Assembly (NCBI GenBank): GCA_033032865.1
Contig: JAWHQI010000201.1
Location: forward strand, 4,217,501 to 4,281,500
Source: Dactylorhiza incarnata
Lineage: Eukaryota; Streptophyta; Magnoliopsida; Asparagales; Orchidaceae
DNA length: 64,000 nucleotides
Reading direction: 5' to 3'
The position numbers were made by a program, and so were the translations under genes. The notes under the pieces were generated by a model. It searched no databases and was not told the DNA's origin. It saw nothing but the letters and a program-made list of their open reading frames with translations. This document shows, piece after piece, positions 1-9,755 of the stretch (positions are counted from its first letter, which is position 1; every line of letters begins with the position of its first letter).

Positions 1-139
1 GCATGCCTTGCCTTGTAATTTTGAAGATTATTATCAATAAAGATCAGTTGTTTGCCTCCACTTGCTTCTGGTTGTTTGGTTTTTAACTCTAAGTTGACTA
101 GCTCCTGCTCGCTCCATAAATATTTGAAAAAATTTCACA

Positions 140-386
140 TTGATCAAAGTCAATACCTTCTTCTTGTCTATAGTCTTTTGCTACAAGTCTTGCCTTGTTC
201 TTCACAATTACTCCATTCTCATTCATATTGTTCTTGTAGACCAATTATGTTCCAATTATGTTCTGTCCTTTGGGTCTTGGAACCAACTTTCACACCTTGC
301 ATCTTTTGAACTAATTCAGTTCTTCCTGCACGACCATTATCCAGAATGGGTCTCCATGCCATTTGCCTCTTCAAATTTCTTTGGAT
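140..386 (-). pseudogene. pol: Copia reverse transcriptase, N-terminal fragment (RVT_2)
   Basis: On the minus strand, words typical of the start of copia RT can be read across several frames: a VWKLVPRP-like stretch, RWVYKN, NKARLVAK and EEGIDFD. This part precedes the catalytic palm, so no YVDD-type site is present. Similarity stops near position 140, after the expected IDFDE region, and the sequence then runs into unrelated DNA. The fragment continues directly from the linker at 387-695. It is a remnant of A1 cut by a deletion or rearrangement. Confidence 0.7.
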
Positions 387-1411
387 CTACTGGGCGAGGA
401 AGCTCAATAAATTTGCTTCATTGTGAGTTTTGCTCCTATTTGTGACTCCCTGGCTTGCATCTCCAATGATCAGATTTCTTGGATAGTCTCTCAGGTGTCT
501 AATAGCAAGTGACAACCTTTCTACAATTCCCTGTTCACCACCTTCAGCTTCCTGTTTAGCATGTTGAATTTCATGTTGTTCTTCTTCACCAACAACTTGT
601 GTTTCACCTGATGATTGTCCTTGTTCTCTGACTATTGCATTATGTGATGTGATCTCATTGGCAGCTGGCTTGTCCTCTAGAGACAACTCTTTCATCTTTA
701 ATTCAGTACCTGCAACATTAGAAGAACTAGACTAGCCCTTGTAGATCAGGGTAGTCTCATTAAATACAACATGAATTGACCCTTCTACTGCTTCAGAATT
801 CTTGTTGAACACCCTATATGCTCTGCTATGGGAGTTGTATCCAATAAGAATACCCTCACTGCTTTTGTCTGCAAACTTAGTTAAATAAGATTTACCATTA
901 TTTAAAATGAAACACTAGATTCTAAAATAGGATACAGTGGTTTTCTGCCCTTCAACAATTTATAAGGAGTTTTCTTGTGATTTTTGGTGATAGATGCTCT
1001 ATTTAGCACATGATATGCTGTTTGGACAGCCTCAGCCAAGAAATATTCTAGCAATGAGGAGTCACCCGGCATTGTTCTACCTGCCTCAATAAGGGTCTTA
1101 TTCTTTCTTTCAGCCACCCTATTCTGTTGTGGGGTCCTCAGAAAAGAGAATTCTTGGCATATTCATTGTTCTTGACAGAAATTTGTCATAAAACCAGAAT
1201 GGAATTCTGTTCCGTGGTCACTTCTCATTTTGACCACTGAACAATCCATCTCATTTTGGATAGATTTGACAAATGTCATCAAGATGTCAAGAGTATCTGA
1301 CTTCTTTTTGAGGAAGAAGACCCATGCGAATCTAGAGTGATCATCAGCTATCACAAGAGTATATAACTTCCCTCCTATACTTTGAATTGACATTGGACTA
1401 AAGAGATCCAT
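387..1411 (-). pseudogene. pol: Copia integrase core and IN-RT linker (A1)
   Basis: This is the integrase catalytic core (rve) of A1, which would join cDNA to host DNA. The three acidic residues of the DDE triad can be seen in three blocks: Asp in MDLFSP at the start of the 1163-1411 frame, Asp in RSDHGTEF, and Glu in AERKNKTLIE (902-1117). At least one frameshift lies between 1117 and 1163. The 387-695 frame carries the usual linker ending, with IIGDASQGVTNRSK, which normally sits just before the RT domain. The region between 700 and 900 is coding-like but broken. Confidence 0.8.
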
Positions 1412-1431
1412 GTGCTATAAATACAAGCATC

Positions 1432-1725
1432 TTATATAATCCTCGTGAGTAATGCCTTTAAAGGTTGTCCTAGTTTGCATGCCCATCTGACAAGCATGAC
1501 ATGGAATATCTTTAATGCATTTTGACTTGGTCCATCTCTAACTAGATTTTCAAAGAATATCTTACTAATTGTCTTGTAGTTAAGGTGAACCAATCTCTTG
1601 TGCCATTGTACACGAACATATACTTTCTCATTGGTTATAAGACAGATAGGCATGGAAGAAGTAGAATAAATTAAATTTAAACAATAAACATTTCCACTCA
1701 TAGTGCCAGAGAGGATTGTCTCCAA
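1432..1725 (-). pseudogene. pol: GAG-pre-integrase domain (A1)
   Basis: The frame holds GTMSGNVYCLN followed by VQWHKRLVHLNYKTI, the His-His part of the integrase zinc-binding domain (HHCC). The homologous stretch in A2 lies at about 8240-8480. The Cys-Cys half is disturbed by a frameshift near 1500, although a VRWACKLGQ remnant is visible. The domain normally precedes the integrase core, as it does here. Confidence 0.75.
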
Positions 1726-2366
1726 GTCAATTGACTTTTTGATAAGGAACTTATCCTTGTGGAATACCTAAGTTACTTATCATCGTGACAATAAGGTGAA
1801 CACGATGATATCGTTGCAAGAACTCAAGAGAAGACTGATAATCATTATCGTTGTGTTAACCAACTTCACACAATGATATCGTCTTGTCAAGATCAGAAGA
1901 AATGATTTCAAATTGATAGAGACGACAAAAGTAGACGTCAAATCAATCACTTTTGAAAAGTGGTCTGAGACAGGCCTTTGCAAAATGGCCTTTCCCTTGC
2001 CTTTAGCTGACGGTGTTGGTGTTGCTGAACCAAATACAAATGACCCATGATGCTTCATTTGTATTTCTTCATGTGGAGCTTTACGTACACTAGACCCAAG
2101 GTCTTTCCTTCCTTTCCAGTGAGGAGCATTGCTGACTCCATTGGAGGAACATTCGTTTTTCAAGTGACCATACATGCTGTCATGGTCATAATTGTTGGAT
2201 GCAAGAAGCACTTTCTGAAAAATGGTCTTTTGTACTTTTCTTTTCCATAATTTCCTTTCTTTGCCTCCGTCTTGTTGTTATAACCTAGACCACTTCTATA
2301 ATGGGCAGAAAAGCTGTCAATGATTTGCAATATAGTCCGTGTCTTGGAAAACTTAGCCACTAACAT
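1726..2366 (-). pseudogene. Gag C-terminal/linker region of A1; protease absent
   Basis: Two overlapping broken frames carry blocks that match the middle of the Gag of element B: FSKTRTILQIIDSFS, GLGYN, HDSMYGH and APHEEIQM..HHG.FVFG. This shows that A1 and B share a Gag ancestor. A copia protease with a DSG motif would be expected between here and 1725. It is not found: the sequence goes from this block through an unrelated stretch with repeated ACGATATCAT words (about 1800-1880) into VFHKDKFLIKK. I infer an internal deletion that removed protease. Confidence 0.6.
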
Positions 2367-2638
2367 CCTCTCATTGAGGAGTTCTTCTCAAGATCCACAA
2401 TAATCTTGTTATTATTGCTAATGGTCCCATTTTGGATAATTGACAAACCTCTCAACTTGCTAATCTCCTTACTCATATGAGTCAGCCTTTTAGCTATCTC
2501 ATCTCAAATAGATTGAGCAAGTTTCAGTGTTTCAATTTCCCCAACTTGCTTCTTAGCAAGCTTTTTGCCCTTCTTTAGTTCTTCCAAGAGAGCACCATAT
2601 TGGTTGACCATATCAATGACGTCCTTTTCAGATTCAGA

Positions 2639-3231
2639 TTAACCCTCTTCAACAGGTGATAAGGATTCATTTGAATCAACACCAGTCTCATATTCAGAAT
2701 CAGACAAAGAAAGGGGGATTTTAGTGATTACCTCATCAGGATGAGTTTCATCCTGATCTTCCTCATCTGACATGGCCATTAGACCACAATAGTCTTCATC
2801 TTCATTGTCACTGTCTGACAATGATAGGGGAGCCCTGATGCCCACCCTAGCAGCAAGATAGATGTTTTCTTCAGTAAAAGAAACAAGCCCAATAAGGGCT
2901 TCTTCATCTTCTGAATCTGAAGAGCTAGATTCACTGTCACTCCAACTCTTTTCTTCTTTGCCAGGAGACTCTTCTCAGATTTCTTGGCCTTGTAATTCTT
3001 TTTCTCATCTACTTCCTTTCTCTCTTTTCTTTTGACTGGACAGTCAGCAATAACATGTCCAGCCCTATTGCAATAGTAGCAAATAATGTCAGTATTAGAA
3101 TATTTATTCTGTTTAGAAACATACCTTTCCCCTTTGGGGTCTCTTCTTGGTATGTCAATGTTGCTGTGAGGCTTCTTTAAGCTGTAGGAAGAGGAAGACT
3201 TGCTCTTCCATTGTCTCCTTCTGTTCAACAT
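2639..3231 (-). pseudogene. gag: Gag zinc knuckle and acidic region (A1)
   Basis: The 2779-3231 frame contains a CCHC zinc knuckle, CYYCNRAGHVIADC (C-x2-C-x4-H-x4-C), followed by a Lys-rich stretch. The nucleocapsid part of Gag uses such knuckles to bind RNA. The frame at 2639-2845 has two acidic blocks built on a repeat of the type IRAPLSLSDSDNEDEDYCGLMAMSDEE. The same acidic repeat style is found in A2 (around residue 110-135 of its pol frame) and in B. Region 2370-2638 continues as a broken coiled-coil-like stretch without an open frame. Confidence 0.75.
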
Positions 3232-3239
3232 CTTCTTGA

Positions 3240-4090
3240 ACTATTTGGAGAGTATGGTAAGTTCTCTATCAATTAGCTCATCTTTAGAAGTGGAGGGCTC
3301 TGAGCTTTCTGTATCAGCATTTCTCCTTGGAGGGGAGGGAGACTTTTCTCTGCACCTTTTGGATCTCTCATCTTTGAAGGCCACAAACTTGTCCTTATTG
3401 TTTGCCTTGTTTCCCTCCCCTCAGCTTTTCTGGTGTTCAGATGATGCTCATGGTAAAGCAACTTCCCAAACAGATTCTGGGGATGGATGTTGTCCAGATT
3501 CCCCATCTTGCTTATGACACAGATCTTCATATCCCATTCCACGTTGAGGGATCTAAGAAATTTGTCATTTATATCATAATTTGCGAAGGTCCCGCCATAG
3601 GTTGTCAGCCCATTCATAATTTTGAAGAACCTTTTATAGCATTCAACAATGGAGTCCTTCTTCCCTTGCTTGAAAGTTTCATATTCCTAGTTTAGTAAGA
3701 ATTTTCTATCATTCCTGACCTCATCTGTGCCCTCCATGTACACAATCAATGTATCCCACATTTCCTTGGAAGTTTGACAGTGAATCAGATTTTGGAATAT
3801 TGAATCATCTATGACACTGACAATAATGTTCTTAGCCGTTTTGTCCATAGTGGCCAGAACTACCCCATCTTTGGTCATCTCTGTCAGCTACTTTGGGACT
3901 TGTAGATTTGTATCTATTGTTGAAACCTTCATGGGGATGAAGGGTCCTTCTGCAACTGTGACAAAGATTCTAGGTTTAGAGGATTCCATAAATAGCCTAA
4001 CCCTTTGCTTCCATATGCTGAAGTTCTCCTTTCTGCAGATAAGCAATTCATTGAACCGAGCTCTTTATAGATTTCACCAGAAGTCATGGT
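3240..4090 (-). pseudogene. gag: Copia Gag capsid region (UBN2-type), A1
   Basis: The product would be the capsid part of Gag. Minus-strand blocks align by eye with the A2 Gag: ICRKENFSIWKQRVRLFMESS, EGPFIPMKVS, MTKDGVVLATMDKTAKNIIVSVI, FQNLIHCQTSKEMWDTLIVYMEG, DKFLRSLNVEWDMKICVI and NLFGKLLYHEHHLNTRKA. The reading frame is broken at about 3618-3690 and again near 3890. The probable start lies near 4090, about 70 bases inside the primer-binding site, as in A2. Confidence 0.8.
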
Positions 4091-4155
4091 GAATAGACTA
4101 AAGATTTTCTTGAGGAACTTGTTCAGTCTGTTAAGTCCTTTTTGAACAACTCACC

Positions 4156-4166
4156 CTCTGATACCA
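4156..4166 (-). other. Primer-binding site of A1
   Basis: On the minus strand the sequence reads TGGTATCAGAG, two bases after the LTR end TTTCA. This matches the 3' end of plant initiator methionine tRNA, the usual primer of copia reverse transcription. Confidence 0.9.
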
Positions 4167-4168
4167 CT

Positions 4169-4960
4169 TGAAAGTTTAATCTATTGTCTAATCACCTTGG
4201 GGGGGGGGGGGGGGTGAATAGGTGCTTCAAAGATTTAAGTCTCTTTTAAAATTGTTGATTATTCTAGCTCAGAGAAAGTAAAACAAAAAACACATAAAAT
4301 CACACCGTTATTTACAGTGGTTCCCCAGATGATGGGTACTCCATTGTCCCTCTCCACTTATTTGGCAGTGTGCTAGACTAGGCCAACTCCTCCAAAAACT
4401 CAGATCAAAGATCTTACTACTCAGAGACCTTGACTCCTACAACTCAGGAACCCAACAGGTTCCCTACCTCAGATCCACTCCTTGGATTCTACCTCAGGTG
4501 CAATCAACAACCCTACCTCAGAGTAATAACACTCATACAACTCAGATTCACCTTCGAATCCTACCTAAGGTCTTCAAAAGACCCTACCTCATGCTTACAA
4601 AGCCTTACACTCAGGCCTTCTCTCCAGCCCTACACCCAGGCTGACAACTTAGCCCTACGTAAGATCTCAGATAAATCTTACAATAAAGAAGATACAAGAT
4701 TTTGTTTACAATATTTAGACTCTAGAAAATATTCTTTATGCTTGGAGTCTTTTAAGATCTTTTTGAAAAGAAAGTCTTCTTCAACAACAACATTGGATCA
4801 ATCAGCAGAAATTCTTTAGTACCAGGATCAGTGCTGAGCTTCCTTGAGAATAGAAGTCTTCTTTCTCTCTAGAATGAGAGCTTTCTTTTTCTTGAAGCCT
4901 TTCTTCTTCTTCTTCTTCTTCTCCTACTTCTTCAGTAAGCTTGCTCTTTACTGTTCTATT
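4169..4960 (-). repeat. LTR of A1 (U5/R part, interrupted)
   Basis: On the minus strand the LTR ends in CTTTCA next to the primer site. Just inside lies a TATTCACCCC box with a run of 16 C (plus-strand G at 4199-4214). Between about 4430 and 4680 a short word of the type CTGAGGTAGG recurs many times. Farther out is a GAA-rich leader (plus-strand CTTCTT repeats near 4900-4930). Length and order match only the R/U5 half of A2's LTR. The U3 half is missing, and A2's LTR begins where it should continue, so I infer that A2 inserted here or that a rearrangement removed U3. The 129-codon open frame at 4430-4819 is part of this repeat, not a gene. Confidence 0.7.
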
Positions 4961-5110
4961 TGTTGGTATCATTGCCCACAATGTCTTAGATTTGGAGAAG
5001 TCCATTCCTAAGTCAAAGATATATCTCAGAATGTATTTGATATACTCTCTAGAATCAATGTGCAGGAGATCAGGTCAGGCAAAAAGTTCATGGAATTCAT
5101 TCAAGTCCAC

Positions 5111-5515
5111 AAGCGTCGAGACATCATACATCGCTCGACGCCTGTGACCCAGAAGCGTTGACTCATGTCTACTACTCAAATAAACAAGGTCGCCGCTGAA
5201 GTTTTGAGATCAATTTTGGAAGCGTCGAGCCAAATTGTGTCGCTCGACGACTTGGAAAGAGAAGTGTCGACTTAACTTCATTCAGCTCAGCGCCAACCAG
5301 AAGTGTCGAGATATGAAGGCTTAGTTAAGAAGCGTCGAGACCCTGGACGTTGCTCAACTTCTTCAGATAAAAAGCGTCGACTAAGTGATGTTTGCTCAAC
5401 GCCTGAGAAGTAGGAGTCGAGAGCTTCAGTCTAAGGAGTAAGCATCGAGCGTCGAAGTACCGCTCGACGCCTAACTGGAAAAGCGTCGACAGAGATATTA
5501 AGTGCTCAACGCCTC
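5111..5515 (+). repeat. U3 array of GCGTCGA/TCGACGC words in A2 LTR
   Basis: The words AAGCGTCGAG, CGCTCGACGCC and AAGCGTCGAC recur about every 25-45 bases on both strands. Degenerate copies such as GCGTTGA and GCTCAACG differ by C-to-T or G-to-A at CpG. The array ends about 130 bases upstream of the TATA box. Confidence 0.8.
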
Positions 5516-5642
5516 TTCTACAAATACTCTGAACTGAGGAATATCTTCCACGCTAGCTGAGCTTTTGTTTTCATTGAAGATCGTTGAAGATGTGACGTCA
5601 TGCTGAGATGGAGAAGCATAACAGACATCGCAGATGACGGGA

Positions 5643-5650
5643 TATAAATA
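5643..5650 (+). promoter_or_regulatory. TATA box of A2 LTR
   Basis: TATAAATA lies downstream of the GTCGA-word array and upstream of the GA-rich leader, which is the expected place for the LTR core promoter. Transcription would start about 30 bases later, near 5675-5680. Confidence 0.75.
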
Positions 5651-6056
5651 GAAGGCATGACCTATGGGTTGGGTAAGTTAATCCAAGTTATGAAGTGAAG
5701 AAAAGTGAAGTTAGAAAAGTTTTCCTCTCCTCTCAAAAGCCATTATCGTCTCCATCATTTTGAGAGAAACTTTGAGATAGAATCTGGAGAAGTTGTCTTC
5801 TCTTTCAGAACCAATCTAAATTGAAGATCTCATTCAGCAATCTGGTGCTGATACCTTTTTCTGAAAGAAGAAGATCAAGAAGGAAGAATCTGTCTTCCCC
5901 AGAAGAAGAACAGTCATCTCAGCCTGACGAATCAAGAAGATCATTTGCTGCTGCTGTTCTATTGAAGATTTCTGTCTGATCATTCAGGCAAATCAAGAAG
6001 GCTCAACAAATCTCAAATCTGAGTCTAAGTATTCGTTATTCTCTTTATAAATTTCT

Positions 6057-6257
6057 GTAGGATCTGAGTTGTCAGATCTGAGTGTAGGATCTGTCAAGGA
6101 TCTGAGTTGTAAGATTAGGTGTGATCTGAGTTGTAGGATTCAGGGGTGAATCTGAGTTGTAGGCCTAGATATAAAGGCTAAGGTAAGATCTGTGTGATCT
6201 GAGACTGTAAGATCTGTTGTGATCTGAGCTGTAAGACCTGTTTGTGGTCTGAGATCT
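6057..6257 (+). repeat. U5 array of GATCTGAGTTGTARG words in A2 LTR
   Basis: Around ten degenerate copies of GATCTGAGTTGTAGGATC-like words lie head to tail. The array falls between the GA-rich leader and the TTCACCCCCC box and would be in the 5' leader of the element RNA. A1 has a related CTGAGGTAGG array at the same place. Confidence 0.75.
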
Positions 6258-6492
6258 GGAAGAGCTATAACCTCTATCTAGCACACTGCTAGAAGGGGAG
6301 AAGGGGGAAAGTGGATTACCCAAGATATGGGGAACCACTATAAAAATCTGTGTGTTCTTTTCTGTGTATGATTTTATTTCTTGAAAGCTCTGATCATTTT
6401 TATCTCGGTTATAATCAAGAATCGCAATATTTTTAAATAACCTATTCACCCCCCTCTAGGTGATTAGCTACCCTTAAATAAAGTCTTTCAAG

Positions 6493-6504
6493 TGGTATCA
6501 GAGG
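6493..6504 (+). other. Primer-binding site of A2
   Basis: TGGTATCAGAGG, two bases after the LTR end, complementary to the 3' end of initiator methionine tRNA. Confidence 0.9.
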
Positions 6505-6568
6505 GTTGTTGTTCAAGAAAAGGTTTAACAGCCTGAACAAGATCTTCTAAGGGTAGATTTCTGAAGTC

Positions 6569-7441
6569 GTGATGGCTAATACAGAAGGAAGCAAAGAATT
6601 CACATCTATGAAGCTTCCAATCTGCAGAAAAGAAAACTTTGGTATTTGGAAAGAAAGAGTCAAACTTTTCATGGAAGCATCTGATCCTAGGATTTACATA
6701 ACAGTTCTGGAGGGACCTTTTGTTCCTATGAAAGTTTCATTTATAGATGGAAATATTAAGACTCCTAAAACCTATTCAGAGATGACCAAAGATGAAGTGA
6801 TTCTGGCCTCCATGGATAAGAGAGCTCAGAACATCATTGTTAGTGCTATTGAAGATTCAACCTTCCAAAATTTAGTCCATTGCAAAACTGCCAAAGAAAT
6901 GTGGGAATCTCTTATTGTCTATATGGAAGGGACTGAAGAAGTCAGAGATGACAAGAAGTCACTTCTAAATCAGCAATATGAAGCCTTTAGACAAGACAAG
7001 AAAGATTCAATAGCAATCTGCTATAAAAAATTCTTCAAGATTGTAAATGGCCTAAAGACTTATGGAAGAACTTTCTCAGATTATGAGCTGAATGACAAAT
7101 TCTTAAGATCACTGAACAAAGAATGGGATATCAAGATCTGTGCAATCAGAGAAATGGGAAATCTGGGAAACATTCAGCCACAAAATTTATATGGGAAACT
7201 ATTATCCCATGAACTTCATCTGAATACCAGAAAAGCTGAGGAAGGACACAGCAGGGAAAATCCTATTTCTTTGAAAGCAGAAAGTTCCAAGAAAAGCAAA
7301 GAAAGAATGGCATTATTCCCCATGATTCCATCTGAATCAGAAGAATCAGAAACCATTAATTCTGATTCTGAAATATCAGATGGTGAATTAGCACTCTTTA
7401 CCAAACAGCTAAAAAGAATGTTGAGGAGAAAACAACACTAG
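6569..7441 (+). CDS. gag: Copia Gag capsid protein (A2), ended by early stop
   Basis: The 290-residue frame starts at an ATG (an earlier in-frame codon is only three bases upstream) 65 bases after the primer site. It carries a UBN2-type copia Gag: ICRKENFGIWKERVKLFMEA near residue 20, then FQNLVHCKTAKEMWESLIVYMEG near 110, then KFLRSLNKEWDIK near 180. This protein forms the virus-like particle. It ends at a TAG (7439) after a Lys/Arg-rich tail. The same frame stays open beyond the stop into the zinc knuckle and protease, so Gag and Pol were originally one frame. The stop is most likely decay, since the knuckle that belongs to Gag lies behind it; regulated read-through cannot be excluded from the sequence. 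Confidence 0.85.
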   Translation: MMANTEGSKEFTSMKLPICRKENFGIWKERVKLFMEASDPRIYITVLEGPFVPMKVSFIDGNIKTPKTYSEMTKDEVILASMDKRAQNIIVSAIEDSTFQNLVHCKTAKEMWESLIVYMEGTEEVRDDKKSLLNQQYEAFRQDKKDSIAICYKKFFKIVNGLKTYGRTFSDYELNDKFLRSLNKEWDIKICAIREMGNLGNIQPQNLYGKLLSHELHLNTRKAEEGHSRENPISLKAESSKKSKERMALFPMIPSESEESETINSDSEISDGELALFTKQLKRMLRRKQH

Positions 7442-8890
7442 AAAACTAGACCCTCTCAATTATCCAGATCTAAGAAGCATTCAAATTTGTCAGAGGGATT
7501 CAAACAAGACTCCAAGAAGGACAAGTACAATTCTAAACACAGTAAAATTAATTCAGAAGAAATTGTGTGTTTTGGTTGCAGGAAATCAGGACACATGATT
7601 GCTGATTGTCCTTCAAAGAGAAAGAACAACAAGAAATCTGATGAAAGAAAGCACAAATCTGACAAAAGACATGAGAAGAGTCTAATAGACAAAAAGGGCA
7701 AGGTCACTTTTAGTGATAGTGAATCTCAGTCATCAGACTCAGATAGTGAGGAGGCACTCATAGCTCTGATGGCTGCCAATGAAAATGAAGACAGTCCAAA
7801 TGAAAGACCTATGATAAAAGCCCCACTATCAAGATCTGATAGTGAAGAGGATGAAGAAGAAAATGCAGGACTCATGGCATTGAGTGATCAAAAAAATCAG
7901 GAGACAACTACTGATATAAAGGGTTGTCCAACGACCAATCAACTTCCAATCTGGTACTTGGATAGTGGGTGCTCTATGCACATGACAGGAACAAAAAGTT
8001 TGCTGAATGATTACACTCCTGTAAGGAATGGACCAAAGGTTATCTTTGGAGGGTCTGAAAGAGGTAAAACTAAAGGTTATGGCAATATCTCAAATGGAAT
8101 TGTCACCATCATCAAAGTTGCTCATGTTGATGGATTGCAACACAATCTCATTAGCATAAGTCAATTATGTGATATTGGGTATGACATTTCATTCCACAAA
8201 GATGAGTGCCTGATTAAGAAAGAGAATGCGATAATTCTCTCAGGCACTAGGAGTGGCAACATTTACTGCTTAAACTTTATATGTTCTGATCAAGTTAACT
8301 CCATATGTTTAGTAGCAGAAAATAAAATTTCTAGTAGTGTTCAATGGCACAAAAGGTTAGCTCACATAAACTATAAGACTATAAATAAACTTATTTCAAA
8401 AGATCTAGTGAGAGCTGGGCCTAAGTGGAAGTGTGTGCAGGAGGGTCCTTGCCATGCTTGTCAAATGGGTAAGCAGACCAAGTCATCCTTCAAACAAATT
8501 GGAGAGAAGGATTCCATTAGATGTCTATATCTACTTCACATGGATCTATTTGGACCAATGTCAATCCATAGCTTAGGAGGAAAGTCATACACTCTTGTAA
8601 TAGTTGATGATTACTCCAGATTCACTTGGGTATTCTTCCTCAAACATAAGTCAGACACTTTAGAAATATTCACAAGCTTTGTTAGGAAAATCACTAATGA
8701 AATAGGAAATTCTATAGCCAAGATTAGAAGTGATCATGGGACTGAATTTCAGTCAGGTGCAATGACCAAATTTTGTGAGAATCTAGGAATATCTCAAGAG
8801 TTCTCATCACCTAGAACACCCCAACAAAATGGGGTTGCTGAGAGAAGAAATAGAACCCTTATTGAAGCTAGCAGGAGTATGCTGAGTGAT
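7442..8890 (+). pseudogene. pol: Copia zinc knuckle, protease and integrase (A2), truncated
   Basis: The frame is open for 470 residues counted from the ATG at 7487. It holds a CCHC knuckle at residues 28-41 (CFGCRKSGHMIADC), acidic Ser-rich repeats at 75-140, the protease active site DSG at 159-161, the integrase zinc-binding domain (His288, His293, Cys322, Cys325) and the integrase core with Asp353 (HMDLFGP), Asp416 (RSDHGTEF) and Glu452. All visible catalytic residues are intact. The copia sequence stops abruptly at 8890, just after the third catalytic residue. The C-terminal integrase, RT and RNase H are replaced by the end of a gypsy element. The last residues of the frame (VF) come from the junction. 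Confidence 0.85.
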
Positions 8891-8971
8891 GTATTTTAAC
8901 GTGCGCAATGAAAAATTCAGGAGCGCATGAAGGTTGCTCAGGATAAGCAAGCGATGTATTTTAACGTGCGC
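8888..8971 (+). other. Copia/gypsy breakpoint with 19-base duplicated filler
   Basis: The 19 bases at 8888-8906 (GATGTATTTTAACGTGCGC) are repeated exactly at 8953-8971. The second copy belongs to the gypsy reading frame (QAMYFNVRH). The first sits precisely between the last copia codon and the first gypsy bases (from about 8912). The layout fits end joining with a short template-copied insert. Confidence 0.75.
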
Positions 8972-9478
8972 CATAGAAATGTGGAATTTGCAGTGGGTGA
9001 CATGGTCAACTTGAAGATCAAGCCGTTCAAAGGCGTTTCGCGAGTTTGGCAACTCAAGAAGTTGAGTCGGAGGTATTTGGGTCCGTTCGAGGTTACGGAG
9101 CGCATTAGCGAAGCAGCCTATCTGTTGGCGTTGTCCGTAGAGCTAAGGGGATTACACGATGTTTTCCATGTCTCGGTGCTGAGGAAAGCTCTAGTGGAGT
9201 CGAATGACATAGTTGGGTCTACGACGGTACCAGTAACCGAAGATCTGAGGATTATATTTTGTCCAGTTTGCGTGGAGGATTTAGAAGTCCAACGTTTGCA
9301 AAATAAAGAGGTCAAGCTGGTAAAAGTGTGTTGGAATAATTGCGGACGAGATGAGTTCACGTGGGAGCGTGGCAAACAATGTGGGAAGACTTTCCAGAAC
9401 TGTTTGAGCCAGGTATGTGTTAAGGATGATTTTAGCATTTTAAATTTCGAGGACGAAATTCTTTTAAAGGATTGGAGT
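8912..9478 (+). pseudogene. pol: Tekay/Del chromovirus integrase C-terminus and chromodomain (E1)
   Basis: The open frame (about 8927-9508) reads KVAQDKQAMYFNVRHRNVEFAVGD, then the GPF motif region RRYLGPFEVTERI, HDVFHVSVLRKAL, and a chromodomain-like end with VCVEDLEVQRL and DEFTWERG. In chromoviruses this chromodomain guides insertion to heterochromatin. The upstream pol and 5' LTR of E1 are missing because of the junction with A2. The frame runs on past 9478 into the LTR, a common accident in this family. A motif AATTTCGAGGACGAAAT (about 9443) lies shortly before the LTR, as is usual in Del elements. Confidence 0.85.
9467..9478 (+). other. Polypurine tract of E1
   Basis: AAAGGATTGGAGT lies directly before the LTR start TGCAACACCCC; it would prime plus-strand synthesis. 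It is weaker than a perfect purine run. Confidence 0.55.
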
Positions 9479-9752
9479 TGCAACACCCCAATTTTCATAA
9501 TGCTGTGAAAGAGGGCACCCTGTTGCTAGCACTGAGCAGTAGGTGCTACCATTGGCAGTAGCAGGTGCGTCGAGAAGGTTCGTCGAGCAGGTGCGTTGAG
9601 AAGGTTCGTCGAGTAGTTATCGTCGAGAGCTAGCGTCGCGCGTTAGCGTTATCGCTGGCGGTAGCTTTATCGACGGGAAGCTTCGCTGTGTCGATTGGAT
9701 AATATCGCCGAGAGGGATTCTTCGAGACGCTAGCATGACGCGGTAACGCTAC
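9479..9752 (+). repeat. E1 3' LTR, first part
   Basis: It starts TGCAACACCCCAATT, close to the TGTAAC start usual for Del/Tekay LTRs (E2 begins TGTAACGTCCC). From 9560 it has repeated GTCGAG, GCTAGCG and GACGGGAAG words; TAGCG and GACGGGAAG words also occur in the E2 LTR. The LTR is cut at 9752 by element B and continues at 17221. Confidence 0.75.
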
Positions 9753-9755
9753 TAT

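Larger units (their letters stand above)
1..4960 (-). mobile_element. Copia element A1 (decayed, Sirevirus-like), 5' LTR plus gag-IN-RT remnants
   Basis: Read on the minus strand, the order is LTR (4960-4169), primer site, Gag, zinc knuckle, GAG-pre-integrase, integrase and the start of reverse transcriptase. This is the Ty1/copia order (integrase before RT). The protease is missing. The RT breaks off near 140, and bases 1-139 match nothing I recognise. The Gag and the integrase are close relatives of those in A2, which runs the opposite way just downstream. The mid-Gag region also resembles the Gag of element B. All frames are broken by stops and shifts, so it is not active. Sirevirus-like assignment rests on Gag style and PBS and is tentative. 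Confidence 0.85.
4961..6490 (+). repeat. 5' LTR of copia A2
   Basis: The right end is firm: AAGTCTTTCA at 6490, followed two bases later by the primer site. The left end is less certain. I place it at TGTTGGTATC (4961), because other copia LTRs here begin TGTTGG and the resulting length (about 1.5 kb) fits them. The order is a U3 array of GTCGA words, a TATA box, a GA-rich leader (5690-6000), a GATCTGAGTTGTARG array, and an ATTCACCCCCCTCTAGG box at about 6445. No target-site duplication can be tested, because the 3' LTR is missing. Confidence 0.75.

Noticed and set aside
6491..6510. Possible tRNA-related genes at the TGGTATCA sites
   Set aside because: Only the 3' complement of initiator methionine tRNA is present, next to LTR ends; no cloverleaf. 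They are primer-binding sites.
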